Shown here one piece after another: positions 16,427 through 23,473 of a stretch of 46,084 nt of DNA. The position numbers were made by a program, and so were the translations under genes. The notes beneath the pieces were generated by a model. It was not told where the DNA came from. It made no database searches and saw only the letters and a list, made by a program, of their open reading frames with translations. This DNA is from Mediterranea massiliensis (GTDB taxonomy: Bacteria; Bacteroidota; Bacteroidia; Bacteroidales; Bacteroidaceae), in contig SUXZ01000019.1 of the NCBI GenBank assembly GCA_015060685.1, forward strand, positions 1 through 46,084, read 5' to 3'. How positions within the stretch are numbered: position 1 is the stretch's first letter; the number at the start of each line of letters is the position of its first letter.

Positions 16427-18151
16427 ATGAAACAGAAAACATTAGGAATAATCATTGCAGCCCTTGTGCTGGCAATACCTACAGATACATACGCCCAAGG
16501 TTTCTTGAAGAAACTGAAACAAAAAGCCGAGAGTGCAGTGAACAGTGCAGTGAATAAGGTGGTAGGACTGGAAGAAGAAGAACCCGAAGCCGAATTTGAA
16601 ATCAATGAAGAAAATGCAGGTAGCAAGCCTACGGCCACCGACCGTGTGCCCAAGCTGCGCCAAACCACCTTTGTGTGGGACGGACAGGTAAGCCCCAGTA
16701 CGGCCAACACCGTGCAGCAACTACTCAACGAACTGCCCTCGTTGCCAAGTGCAGAGCAAATAGCCAACCCCGACGATGCCCAGCGTCAGGCGTACTACAA
16801 CCGCCTCGCCTCCATCAGTATGCGTGTGGAGGAACTGGACGAGCAATGGACGTGTAGCGACGAAGAGATGCTCGCTCTCCGCGACCAGCTCTACAAGGAC
16901 TTGGCGGAGACGTGGGGCATCAGCGTGGAGGATATGAAACGCTTGGAAGACCCGAACTGCTCCGAAGCCGATAGAGCACGCATCGAAGAGAAAATCAAGC
17001 AGAGCGTGCTGGGCGGAATGGATGTGAACAACATGCAGTCGATGGCAGACAATATGGCCGCCAAGAGCAAGAAGCACGAAGCACGCATGGACGAGATAAG
17101 CAAGGAATTGGAAGTATTGGAAAAGAAAGCCGAGAAAGGCACGCTGACCGAAGCCGAACAAGCACGTATGATGCAGCTCAGCCAAGAAACAATGGCCATT
17201 CAGCAAGATGTGATGGGCGGTGTGGATATGAACGCCTTGATGAACATCGGCAAGAAGGAGAATGCCCTGATGGAGAAGTATAGCATGGCTACGATACGGA
17301 TGGAGCAACGCCTGAAGGCATATAGCGACAAGGCCGCCGCCTTGCAAAAGAGCGATGGGAAAATTGTGATGGATTGCAACGAGATAGCTGCCGACTACGA
17401 AGAGAAGCTCCGCACCATCTACAACCAAATATACAACGAAGACGATGTAGATAAGATTCACGCCCTCTACGACCAAGCCGACGAACTGATGAAAAACTAC
17501 CGCACCCGTGCCGCCAAAATCTGGATAAAGAGCCTAAGCACTCGTTTGGAGCAAACCAAGAAACTGTTGCCCGAAGCCATCGAAATCTATGGCGAGATGG
17601 TGAAGGAAGGGTTGCTGCCGGAGTGTGCCCTCCGTCGTCCGCAACTCAACGTGGTAACGGCTTGCGAAGATATTCTTGACGAGGCATACGCCGACTTCCC
17701 ACAACCCGACGTGCTGCCCTACCACATGGAGGCAATGAACATCCTAAAAGAGGATGAACGCATATACTACCCCGAAAGCGGCTTTATAGGTGGATTTGGC
17801 GGAAGCGGCAACCTGTTCGACGACTTCAAGAACGGCAGTCAGATATTGGTGTACAACGAGAAAGAGGAGGCTTACTACAAGTTGGAAGGCGGCAACCGCA
17901 CCCGCTTGGCGGGCGAAGGGCCTCATAACTTATTCGACGCCAAAGTGAAAGTGAACTATGAATATGGCGAAATTCCTTTGCGTAAAGGTAATCGGGTGGC
18001 TACGTTCAGCACTGGCCGCACGCTGACGCTTCACGACGGTACAATGGTCTATCCTGTAGCCTTCCGCCGCCATGCCGACCGTTTGGAATTTATTGTACAC
18101 GATGTGGTGAACGACAAGGAAGACTTTTATATGTGCGTGTATAAATTATAA
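16427..18151 (+). CDS. Secreted coiled-coil protein of unknown function
   Basis: A 574-residue protein with a signal peptide ending at TYAQ, then GFLKKLKQKAES, nearly the same post-signal helix as in the preceding OmpA-domain protein. Residues about 100-370 are rich in Glu, Lys, Ala and Met and look like long helices or coiled coil. The last 130 residues are beta-rich with Gly/Phe turns (GGFGGSGNLFDDF). No catalytic motif was recognised. It overlaps the next gene by one base (TAATG), so the two are translationally coupled. A structural or scaffolding role in the envelope fits, but this is inference. Confidence 0.8.
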   Translation: MKQKTLGIIIAALVLAIPTDTYAQGFLKKLKQKAESAVNSAVNKVVGLEEEEPEAEFEINEENAGSKPTATDRVPKLRQTTFVWDGQVSPSTANTVQQLLNELPSLPSAEQIANPDDAQRQAYYNRLASISMRVEELDEQWTCSDEEMLALRDQLYKDLAETWGISVEDMKRLEDPNCSEADRARIEEKIKQSVLGGMDVNNMQSMADNMAAKSKKHEARMDEISKELEVLEKKAEKGTLTEAEQARMMQLSQETMAIQQDVMGGVDMNALMNIGKKENALMEKYSMATIRMEQRLKAYSDKAAALQKSDGKIVMDCNEIAADYEEKLRTIYNQIYNEDDVDKIHALYDQADELMKNYRTRAAKIWIKSLSTRLEQTKKLLPEAIEIYGEMVKEGLLPECALRRPQLNVVTACEDILDEAYADFPQPDVLPYHMEAMNILKEDERIYYPESGFIGGFGGSGNLFDDFKNGSQILVYNEKEEAYYKLEGGNRTRLAGEGPHNLFDAKVKVNYEYGEIPLRKGNRVATFSTGRTLTLHDGTMVYPVAFRRHADRLEFIVHDVVNDKEDFYMCVYKL

Positions 18152-18849
18152 TGTCCATCCGCATCCTCATAGCAACCCTGCTTATAGCTATCCCTATAGG
18201 CTTATGGGGACAAGAATACGCTACGCAGCTCGACTCCGATTGGAGTCGGGCTGCCGAGCATGTGGAGCAACGGCGCGCAGCTTGGGACGAGGTATTCCGC
18301 TCGCTCCATGTGGAATCTGCCGTATGCGAAGCCATCATCTTTCCCGAACAACTCCGCTTCTCGCGATGGCAGAACAGTTTGGAACAGGCTGCCCTGCATG
18401 GGCTATACGCCAGCGGCGGTAAGGAGCGTGCCGACTTTTCCATCGGACGTTTCCAGATGAAGCCCTCGTTTGTGGAGCAGATAGAATCTGCCTGGATGAA
18501 AAGCCCCCTGCGGCATAAATATCGCCTATATTTCGACACAAAGCAGAGCCGCGAACAACGCAAGCGTCGCCTTGAGCGGATAGAAGAGGAGCGTTGGCAA
18601 TGTGTTTATTTGGCGCTATTTGTAAAATTGGTGGAGGAGCGCCTCCCCGAACTATCTTCCATGCCCGATGATGAGCGTGTAAGCCTCTTGGCTACTGCCT
18701 ATAACATGAGTTTCACTGCTTCCTTGAGCGAGCTGCAACTGCAACAGCATCGCAAGACCTTTCACCTCGACCTATTCCCCTCGAAAAGTACGCACTACTA
18801 TCCCTATTCGGGCATTGCTGTAGAGTGGTATAAACAAAAGAAAGATTGA
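18151..18849 (+). CDS. Exported protein resembling lysozyme-fold transglycosylases
   Basis: A 232-residue protein with a signal peptide (MSIRILIATLLIAIPIGLWG). The region ESAVCEAIIFPEQLRFS, followed some 45 residues later by ADFSIGRFQMKPSFVEQIE, follows the layout of lysozyme-like/SLT proteins: a catalytic Glu region, then a Gly-x-Phe-Gln-Met segment. Similar hypothetical proteins occur across Bacteroidota. Activity on peptidoglycan is plausible but not shown. Its ATG overlaps the preceding stop (TAATG). Placed next to an OmpA peptidoglycan-binding protein, it suggests a small cell-wall-associated module. Confidence 0.75.
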   Translation: MSIRILIATLLIAIPIGLWGQEYATQLDSDWSRAAEHVEQRRAAWDEVFRSLHVESAVCEAIIFPEQLRFSRWQNSLEQAALHGLYASGGKERADFSIGRFQMKPSFVEQIESAWMKSPLRHKYRLYFDTKQSREQRKRRLERIEEERWQCVYLALFVKLVEERLPELSSMPDDERVSLLATAYNMSFTASLSELQLQQHRKTFHLDLFPSKSTHYYPYSGIAVEWYKQKKD

Positions 18850-18860
18850 CAACTTGCGCT

Positions 18861-18893
18861 ATTTGTTGATGATGCATGCCTTTGTCAATAAAT
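18861..18893. repeat. 33-bp degenerate palindrome, copy B
   Basis: The arms ATTTGTTGA (18861-18869) and TCAATAAAT (18885-18893) surround a GCATGC core. It is the same element as at 14758-14790 and lies between the transglycosylase-like gene and the lipoprotein gene. Confidence 0.6.
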
Positions 18894-18987
18894 GAATCAT
18901 CAAGTGCTTGCAAGGTATATTTCGCCCGATTACTTTTACAAGCAGATAGAACGAAAAAGTATTAACCCATTTAAAACAATCAAGTGT

Positions 18988-19335
18988 ATGAAAAAGGTAT
19001 TGATAGCATTATTGTGTATGGCAACGGTGGCTGTAATAAGCAGTTGCAGCAAGTCGAAGAGTGATATGGTGGTAGATGGCTTTGAAGAGTTAGTAGAAGA
19101 GGTGGAAAAGAAGAAAGGCAATCTGACCGTGGAGGAGTGGAACAAGATGGAAGAGGAGTTCAACAATCGGTTCGAAGAGTTGGGCATTGATAAGATTGAC
19201 GAAAAGGAATTTTCCACAATGCAGAAACTGAAAATCGTGGCTCTCACCGTGAGATGGACAGCGGCCATGGCCGAATCCACCCCTACACTAATGGAATCGG
19301 CTGCAGAAAAAATGAAAGAAGAAAAAACTGAATAG
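18988..19335 (+). CDS. Small lipoprotein of unknown function
   Basis: A 115-residue lipoprotein. The signal peptide MKKVLIALLCMATVAVISSC ends in a lipobox with Cys at residue 20. The mature part is highly charged and helical, rich in Glu and Lys (VEEVEKKKGNLTVEEWNKMEEEF), and similar in texture to small Bacteroides lipoproteins grouped as DUF6565; that assignment is tentative. The frame is open to 18892, but only ATG 18988 gives a signal peptide. It closes the group of four exported proteins. Confidence 0.8.
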   Translation: MKKVLIALLCMATVAVISSCSKSKSDMVVDGFEELVEEVEKKKGNLTVEEWNKMEEEFNNRFEELGIDKIDEKEFSTMQKLKIVALTVRWTAAMAESTPTLMESAAEKMKEEKTE

Positions 19336-19573
19336 AGAATAATTATAGCGGAACCGAAAAGCGAAATATCAAATTGTGAGCGATTTCGACCGCCCCCTGT
19401 TCTCGCTTGGTGGTGTGTACAAGTTTTAGCGATTAGCAGTTAAGGATTAGTGATAAAGCGAGGCTACTTCTGCACAATGCAGAGGTAGCCTCAATCTGTT
19501 TTCGGACGCATCGTGCCGCTTCCCTACTGCATTTTCCAAAATTCAATACGACAGTAAAACTTGCATTTCACAA
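19336..19573. other. Non-coding stretch with a strong hairpin
   Basis: No gene is supported. The main feature is the 15-bp hairpin at 19460-19492; the remainder shows no further structure that I could identify. Confidence 0.5.
19460..19500. terminator. Perfect 15-bp hairpin, probable terminator
   Basis: Arms 19460-19474 and 19478-19492 pair completely (one G-U) around a three-base loop, followed by AATCTGTTTT. A related but imperfect hairpin follows the LRR gene at 21218-21252 with the same ends (GAGGCTAC/GTAGCCTC type). Confidence 0.65.
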
Positions 19574-19683
19574 ACAATCTGTTCATAAATCTAAGATTTT
19601 GCTAACGCTCCATTTTACAAAAAAGATCGTTTTGGAAGGAGTGAAAAACATTGCTGCTGAAATCACGCGAGGTTAACGCCGGA
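19574..19683. repeat. 110-bp direct repeat, copy 1
   Basis: This segment recurs at 21771-21880, exactly 2197 bp downstream. The last 89 bases differ at only two positions; the first 21 are more diverged. The copy ends at the sequence CCGGA, where it joins the duplicated methyltransferase fragment. Confidence 0.85.
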
Positions 19684-19739
19684 TTCAAATCGGTGCCTCC
19701 ACATAGCGGACACTGGGTTATGGTTATTGTTTCGGGCAC
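19602..19739 (-). pseudogene. Chimeric remnant: duplicated 5' end of the methyltransferase gene
   Basis: From GTG 19739 the minus strand reads MPETITITQCPLCGGTDL, identical to the start of the methyltransferase at 11833. It then runs into the 110-bp repeat and stops at 19602 after 45 codons. The match to 11778-11903 covers 19684-19809 (about 126 bp, roughly five mismatches) and includes the upstream region, so the copied piece may still initiate transcription. No methyltransferase domain is present, so no enzyme can be made. Confidence 0.8.
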
Positions 19740-19809
19740 AATATACCTAAATTTTGCGCAAAATAACAAAATTCTTGCGACTTACACCTATTAAATTAAA
19801 GAAAATTAA
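19684..19809 (-). repeat. Second copy of the methyltransferase promoter and first codons
   Basis: It aligns without gaps to 11778-11903 at an offset of 7906 bp, with mismatches such as CACAGTATAC versus CACAATATAC and AAATTTGG versus AAATTTTG. Homology fades after about 19809. Confidence 0.85.
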
Positions 19810-19882
19810 GTAGAAAAGGCACATATAAGGCTGTTTTGCCGTTTTTTTCTTCAATAATTTTCCGTTTTTTGGATTTATTACA

Positions 19883-19890
19883 TACATTTG
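19883..19890 (+). promoter_or_regulatory. -7 element for the 19.9-kb structured RNA
   Basis: TACATTTG matches TAnnTTTG and would start transcription at about 19895, the first base of the long-range helix described for the RNA. No clear -33 element is present. Confidence 0.5.
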
Positions 19891-19894
19891 TAGT

Positions 19895-20232
19895 GTCTTC
19901 ACGCCGATGCTTTAGCATGAAGTGTCGGGCGGTGAGGGCAGACATATAGATAATGGCGTATTCATACGTTTTGATTTTGACCGATTGAAGTCCTGGAAAA
20001 CTATCAAACTGATGTCAAAAACAAGGCAACCGAAAACGCACGTTGGGTATGTTTATACACACCCCTTTTATACTTTTTAGCCGATAGTGTATCTTCACTA
20101 TGGGAAATACTTGTATAATAAGGTGTTGTTATCATATCGGCGTGAAGTTCGAAGTTGCTCGTTTCGACATCAGGGCAACTTCCAGGACGCCTAATCGGTG
20201 AAGCGAGCGACGAGTGGGCTTCACGTTTTTTA
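19895..20232 (+). ncRNA. Candidate pseudoknotted structured RNA, about 340 nt, before the LRR gene
   Basis: No coding potential, but dense long-range pairing. CTTCACGCCGAT (19897-19908) pairs perfectly with ATCGGCGTGAAG (20136-20147). GTCCTGG (19990-19996) pairs with CCAGGAC (20182-20188), and CCGATT (19981-19986) with AATCGG (20193-20198). GAAGTTGC (20151-20158) and GCAACTTC (20175-20182) form a hairpin whose loop contains GACATCAG (20166-20173), which pairs with CTGATGTC (20009-20016), a pseudoknot. Local hairpins occur at CGTATTCATACG and ATAGTG/CACTAT. It ends with a terminator (GTGAAGC 20198-20204, GCTTCAC 20218-20224, then TTTTTT). RNase P RNA, tmRNA and SRP RNA signatures are absent. 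A regulatory leader for the LRR gene or an independent RNA are both possible. Confidence 0.65.
20198..20232 (+). terminator. Intrinsic terminator ending the structured RNA
   Basis: GTGAAGC (20198-20204) pairs with GCTTCAC (20218-20224), followed by GTTTTTTATTT. The GTGAAG at 20142-20147 could pair with the same CTTCAC, and the 5' CTTCAC at 19897 with either GTGAAG, so alternative folds are possible. Confidence 0.75.
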
Positions 20233-20300
20233 TTTATATGCCTTCCAAACCTGACTTTTGAACTTTCGATGACGAAGTCCCGTCGTACAAAATTAGTATT

Positions 20301-21161
20301 ATGAAGAAATTATTATTTTTGCTTGCAGGGCTTATTTTTATGCTTGTTAGTTGTGGTGGCGGTGACGACGAAAATTTGGATTCTCCCAACAATCCGAATA
20401 CCCCAAATAATCCAACCCCTGCGCCTAAACCGGATGATTCGAATACGGTAACACTTACTGCTGCCGGTACGTTAAAAACAACGTTGGGAGAAAACTATCT
20501 CGACATCAGCACATTGAAAATAATTGGTCCTATTAATGGTAGTGACATTTATTGTCTTCGTGAAATGGCAGGAGGTGGAGAAGATGAAAATGTTATAGCA
20601 AATCTTTCTACTCTTGATTTGTCAGAAGCAGAAATTATGGGAGGCGGTAAGTCGTATTATGGTGATGAACAATACACTTCTCATCATAAAATAGGTGACC
20701 ACATGTTTCAAGCATGTAATCTTTTATGCAATATTGTGTTGCCTAATAGCACTACCTCGATAGGATATGATGCTTTTTATGGCTGCTACAACTTGACATC
20801 AATAACAATTCCTGATATAGTCACTTCGATTGGACATGGTGCTTTTTCTGATTGCCATGCTTTGAAGTCAATAACAATTCCTGATAAAATTACTACGATA
20901 GAAGGCTGGACTTTCGAAGATTGCAATTCCTTGACATCTATAACTATTCCTAAAAATGTTACATCAATTGGAACGATTGCTTTCCAGTATTGCAATTCTT
21001 TAACAAAGGTTTATTGCTATGCAACTACTCCACCCGAAATCGAAGATAGTTTTAGGGACACGCCGAATGAAAAAAAATTATACATTCCTAAAGGATGCGT
21101 AACTGCATATGAAGCTTCGGATTGGGCTATTTATTTTGAGAATATAGTTGAAATGGATTAG
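20301..21161 (+). CDS. BspA-like leucine-rich-repeat surface lipoprotein
   Basis: A 286-residue lipoprotein. The signal peptide ends in VSC with lipidated Cys 18, followed by GGGDDEN; acidic residues straight after the Cys are the known surface-export signal for Bacteroidota lipoproteins. A Pro/Asn-rich spacer (residues about 28-48) leads to five or so LRR_5 (BspA-type) repeats, recognisable by SITIPDIVTSIGHGAFSDC-like units of about 23 residues. The protein ends with a cap containing LYIPKGCVTAYEASDWAIYF. BspA-type repeats bind host proteins or other bacteria. AT-rich composition and a location among repeats suggest a mobile or recently rearranged locus. Confidence 0.9.
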   Translation: MKKLLFLLAGLIFMLVSCGGGDDENLDSPNNPNTPNNPTPAPKPDDSNTVTLTAAGTLKTTLGENYLDISTLKIIGPINGSDIYCLREMAGGGEDENVIANLSTLDLSEAEIMGGGKSYYGDEQYTSHHKIGDHMFQACNLLCNIVLPNSTTSIGYDAFYGCYNLTSITIPDIVTSIGHGAFSDCHALKSITIPDKITTIEGWTFEDCNSLTSITIPKNVTSIGTIAFQYCNSLTKVYCYATTPPEIEDSFRDTPNEKKLYIPKGCVTAYEASDWAIYFENIVEMD

Positions 21162-21217
21162 CTGTGATACTATACGAGGTAAAGAATTCAAGAATATATC
21201 ACCATTTTTAACTATTT

Positions 21218-21252
21218 CGAAGCTACCTCCACACAATGCGGAAGTAGCCTCG
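21218..21252. terminator. Imperfect hairpin after the LRR gene
   Basis: It runs CGAAGCTACC ... GTAGCCTCG with a few mismatches and is related in sequence to the perfect hairpin at 19460-19492. It probably terminates the LRR transcript, although the T-run is poor. Confidence 0.5.
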
Positions 21253-21370
21253 ATTGTATGTTTATACTAAATAATAGGACTTATAAGAAATAAAATAAAC
21301 TTTCTTGCGGTCATTTGTTTCCTATAAGAAATAAAAATGCATATTTGCAGAAGTTTTAATACCTATAAGT

Positions 21371-21724
21371 ATGCAGTTAATCAGAAACCTAATTGCAGGA
21401 GGGAAAAGAGTAGGCGACATTGAAAAGATTCTGGAAAACATAGTTTATAGGCAACTACTCTATATGGGATACAGCATAAGTGTAGGACAACTGAAAGCTG
21501 GAGAAGTGGACTTTGTTTGTACCAAGAACAATGAACGGGTGTATGTACAGGTAACATATCTTGTGACTTCACCCGAAACTGTAGAACGTGAATTCGGCTG
21601 CTTGGAGAACATCAAGGATAACTATCCGAAATATGTCATCTCTATGACTCCTTTCGTAAAGAAGAGCGACCGAGCAGGCATTACCCATCTCGGTTTGCGA
21701 GAGTTCCTAAAGAATGGATTTTAG
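21371..21724 (+). pseudogene. Remnant of an AAA ATPase with DUF4143 C-terminal domain
   Basis: A 117-residue open frame covering only the C-terminal part of the large ATP-binding protein family common in Bacteroidota (normally about 380-450 residues). The stretch DIEKILENIVYRQLLYMGY, then GEVDFVCTKNNERVYVQVTYLV and YPKYVISM, is the nuclease-like DUF4143 region. The Walker A and B motifs that should precede it are missing. The first 11 or so residues (MQLIRNLIAGG) do not fit the family, so an internal deletion joined the original start region to the tail. The upstream sequence with ATATTTG keeps the look of a promoter. Probably non-functional. Confidence 0.8.
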
Positions 21725-21770
21725 GCATTATTTAAGAAATCGCAAGGTTATTGATTTATTGAAATTATTA

Positions 21771-21880
21771 ACAATATGCTCGAAATATTAGGATTTTGCT
21801 AACGCGCCATTTTATAAAAAAGATCGTTTTGGAAGGAGTGAAAAACATTGCTGCTGAAATCACGCGAGGTTAACGCCGGA
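21771..21880. repeat. 110-bp direct repeat, copy 2
   Basis: Partner of 19574-19683. Here the repeat continues directly into the GC-rich array, of which it contains the first unit. The two copies bracket the methyltransferase remnant, the structured RNA, the LRR gene and the ATPase remnant. Confidence 0.85.
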
Positions 21881-21986
21881 ATCACGCGGGATTTGCGCCG
21901 GAACCTCGGCGCTTGGCGGAACAATTGCGCGCAGCCACGGCGGCAACTGCCGTATCTACGGCGGTAATCTCGCGTGAATCCGGCGG
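21858..21986. repeat. GC-rich degenerate tandem array, units of about 22 bp
   Basis: Six units can be cut at each CCGG or GGCGG: 21858-21879, 21880-21901, 21902-21919, 21920-21943, 21944-21964 and 21965-21986 (22, 22, 18, 24, 21 and 22 bp). The units share AATCxCGCG at the start and (C)CGGCGG or CGCCGG at the end. The GC content is far above the surrounding AT-rich spacer. It lies between the 3' ends of convergent genes. Confidence 0.65.
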
Positions 21987-22215
21987 AAAAGTTTCAGGCT
22001 TTCGGCAAAAACAGCGAAAAGTAGTCTAAAAAGTAAGAATAACCAACAGATTTTTGCGTAGAATATTTGTAAGGATTTCGCTATCACACAGAAAAGCAGC
22101 AGCTTGAATACTTTCCGTTTCGATTTTTCGAACCACCCTTTACCTTGCCCTTAAACAAGCGATTCTCGTGCAGTTTGAAAATCAAAGTGTCAAAACTGAC
22201 ATTTTGTCAAAATGC
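21987..22215. other. AT-rich spacer between the GC-rich array and the DUF4861 gene
   Basis: I see no gene, promoter or clear repeat here apart from a short inverted repeat (ATTTTGTCAAAAT near 22202) close to the end of the DUF4861 gene. Confidence 0.4.
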
Positions 22216-23448
22216 CTATTCAACGATACGTACACGAATAGGTTGCTCAATGGATTGTTTCCAACGACGCATCTCTTCGAACCACTCTTTTGAAGTGGTA
22301 GGGCCGAAAGTCTCTTTCCGCGAAGTAAACATGGTGTAGTAATGGAACATTTTGCTACCCGGTGCTTGGATGGTATAAAGGAAGTTATCCTTGTCGCTCA
22401 CCTCTTGATGGACAAATTTCTTTGGGATGTATGTGGCCAAGCCCACAGTCTCTTTGGCAAAACGAATAGTATCGGTCACCGGCCAATGTCTTCCCCAACT
22501 GCCCACTAAGCCTTGATGATCGGAATCGGAAACCGTTTCTGTACCTTTAATATTTTGCACACCTGCGCAAAAGACTTCATCTTCAAGCGGTTCATCAAAA
22601 CGTGTTTCAATCAACAAGTCGCGATGACCGGCATACAAGATATAGCGATGTGTCATTGTAAGTTCCTTGCCTTGATACTCCCAACCTTTTACTTCAACCT
22701 CGGCAACGGTGCGAATCGGCCCTGTAGCCAATAACCGTTCGGTACGGAAAGCAACCGGCTCTATATGGGTGGCCTCCGTGCCATTCCACCCCTTCAATGC
22801 ACCTACACCGCCACTGTTTCCAACCATCAGCACATCGTCGCCAAAACCTTGAGCAAGCTGTTCCTCAGTAGGATAGAACTCGCATTGCTCCAACTCCAAA
22901 CGTTTTTGAAACTTACCGTAAGGATCGATGGTTTGCTTTTGATTGAAATAGATGCGATAGCCTACCAACTCCGACTCGAAAATCGGGCCATGATGATACA
23001 TCAGGTTATAAATATTGCTCTCGCCTGGCACTGTAATAGACTGCGCATGCTGATGCTTGTATTTAGGTATGGCACGCATCTTCATCTGTGCATATACACG
23101 AGCCGGATACCGCTTGTCGCTCTTGGCAGAAGAGAGTGTGATAGTCAGCTTTTGCACACTATGCGGCGGAAGATTTAGCACAAAAGCCAATTCATCGGGC
23201 TTCATGTCTTCGTCCAAATCATCCAATTGCGACGGAATCTCTTCGCTGCCATTCATGACAAGAGCCGAACGAACCCGAAACGATGGATTCAAGGACTCCA
23301 GACTAAACACAACTGGTTCGTCTTGCTTGGCTTGATTCCAAGGATTCTCTACTTCTACAATTACACTCTTTGTAACTGCCTGTTGGGCATTTGCCGTAAC
23401 AGGAACTAATGAGAGCAGACTGATTATCAGAAACAAAAAAAGGTTCAT
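22216..23448 (-). CDS. DUF4861 domain-containing secreted protein
   Basis: A 410-residue protein with a signal peptide (MNLFLFLIISLLSLVPVTANAQ). The mature part matches the DUF4861 family of Bacteroidota: an N-terminal beta domain (VEVENPWNQAKQDEPVVF), then VYAQMKMRAIPKYKH, YHHGPIFESELVGYRIYF, IDPYGK, and near the end YTMFTSRKE. Members occur in polysaccharide-use loci and are suspected to act on carbohydrates, but no activity is recognised from the sequence. It starts 25 bp after the miaB stop, so it may be transcribed with miaB, an unusual partner. Confidence 0.85.
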   Translation of the reverse strand: MNLFLFLIISLLSLVPVTANAQQAVTKSVIVEVENPWNQAKQDEPVVFSLESLNPSFRVRSALVMNGSEEIPSQLDDLDEDMKPDELAFVLNLPPHSVQKLTITLSSAKSDKRYPARVYAQMKMRAIPKYKHQHAQSITVPGESNIYNLMYHHGPIFESELVGYRIYFNQKQTIDPYGKFQKRLELEQCEFYPTEEQLAQGFGDDVLMVGNSGGVGALKGWNGTEATHIEPVAFRTERLLATGPIRTVAEVEVKGWEYQGKELTMTHRYILYAGHRDLLIETRFDEPLEDEVFCAGVQNIKGTETVSDSDHQGLVGSWGRHWPVTDTIRFAKETVGLATYIPKKFVHQEVSDKDNFLYTIQAPGSKMFHYYTMFTSRKETFGPTTSKEWFEEMRRWKQSIEQPIRVRIVE

Positions 23449-23473
23449 AGTGGTAAGGGGTATGGATGTTTAA

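Noticed and set aside
19895..20232. RNase P RNA, tmRNA or a group I/II intron
   Set aside because: I found no GAGGAAAGTCC-type P4 core, no tRNA-like ends or tag frame, and no domain V or intron core. GAAGTCCTGG is only a superficial resemblance to the P4 strand.
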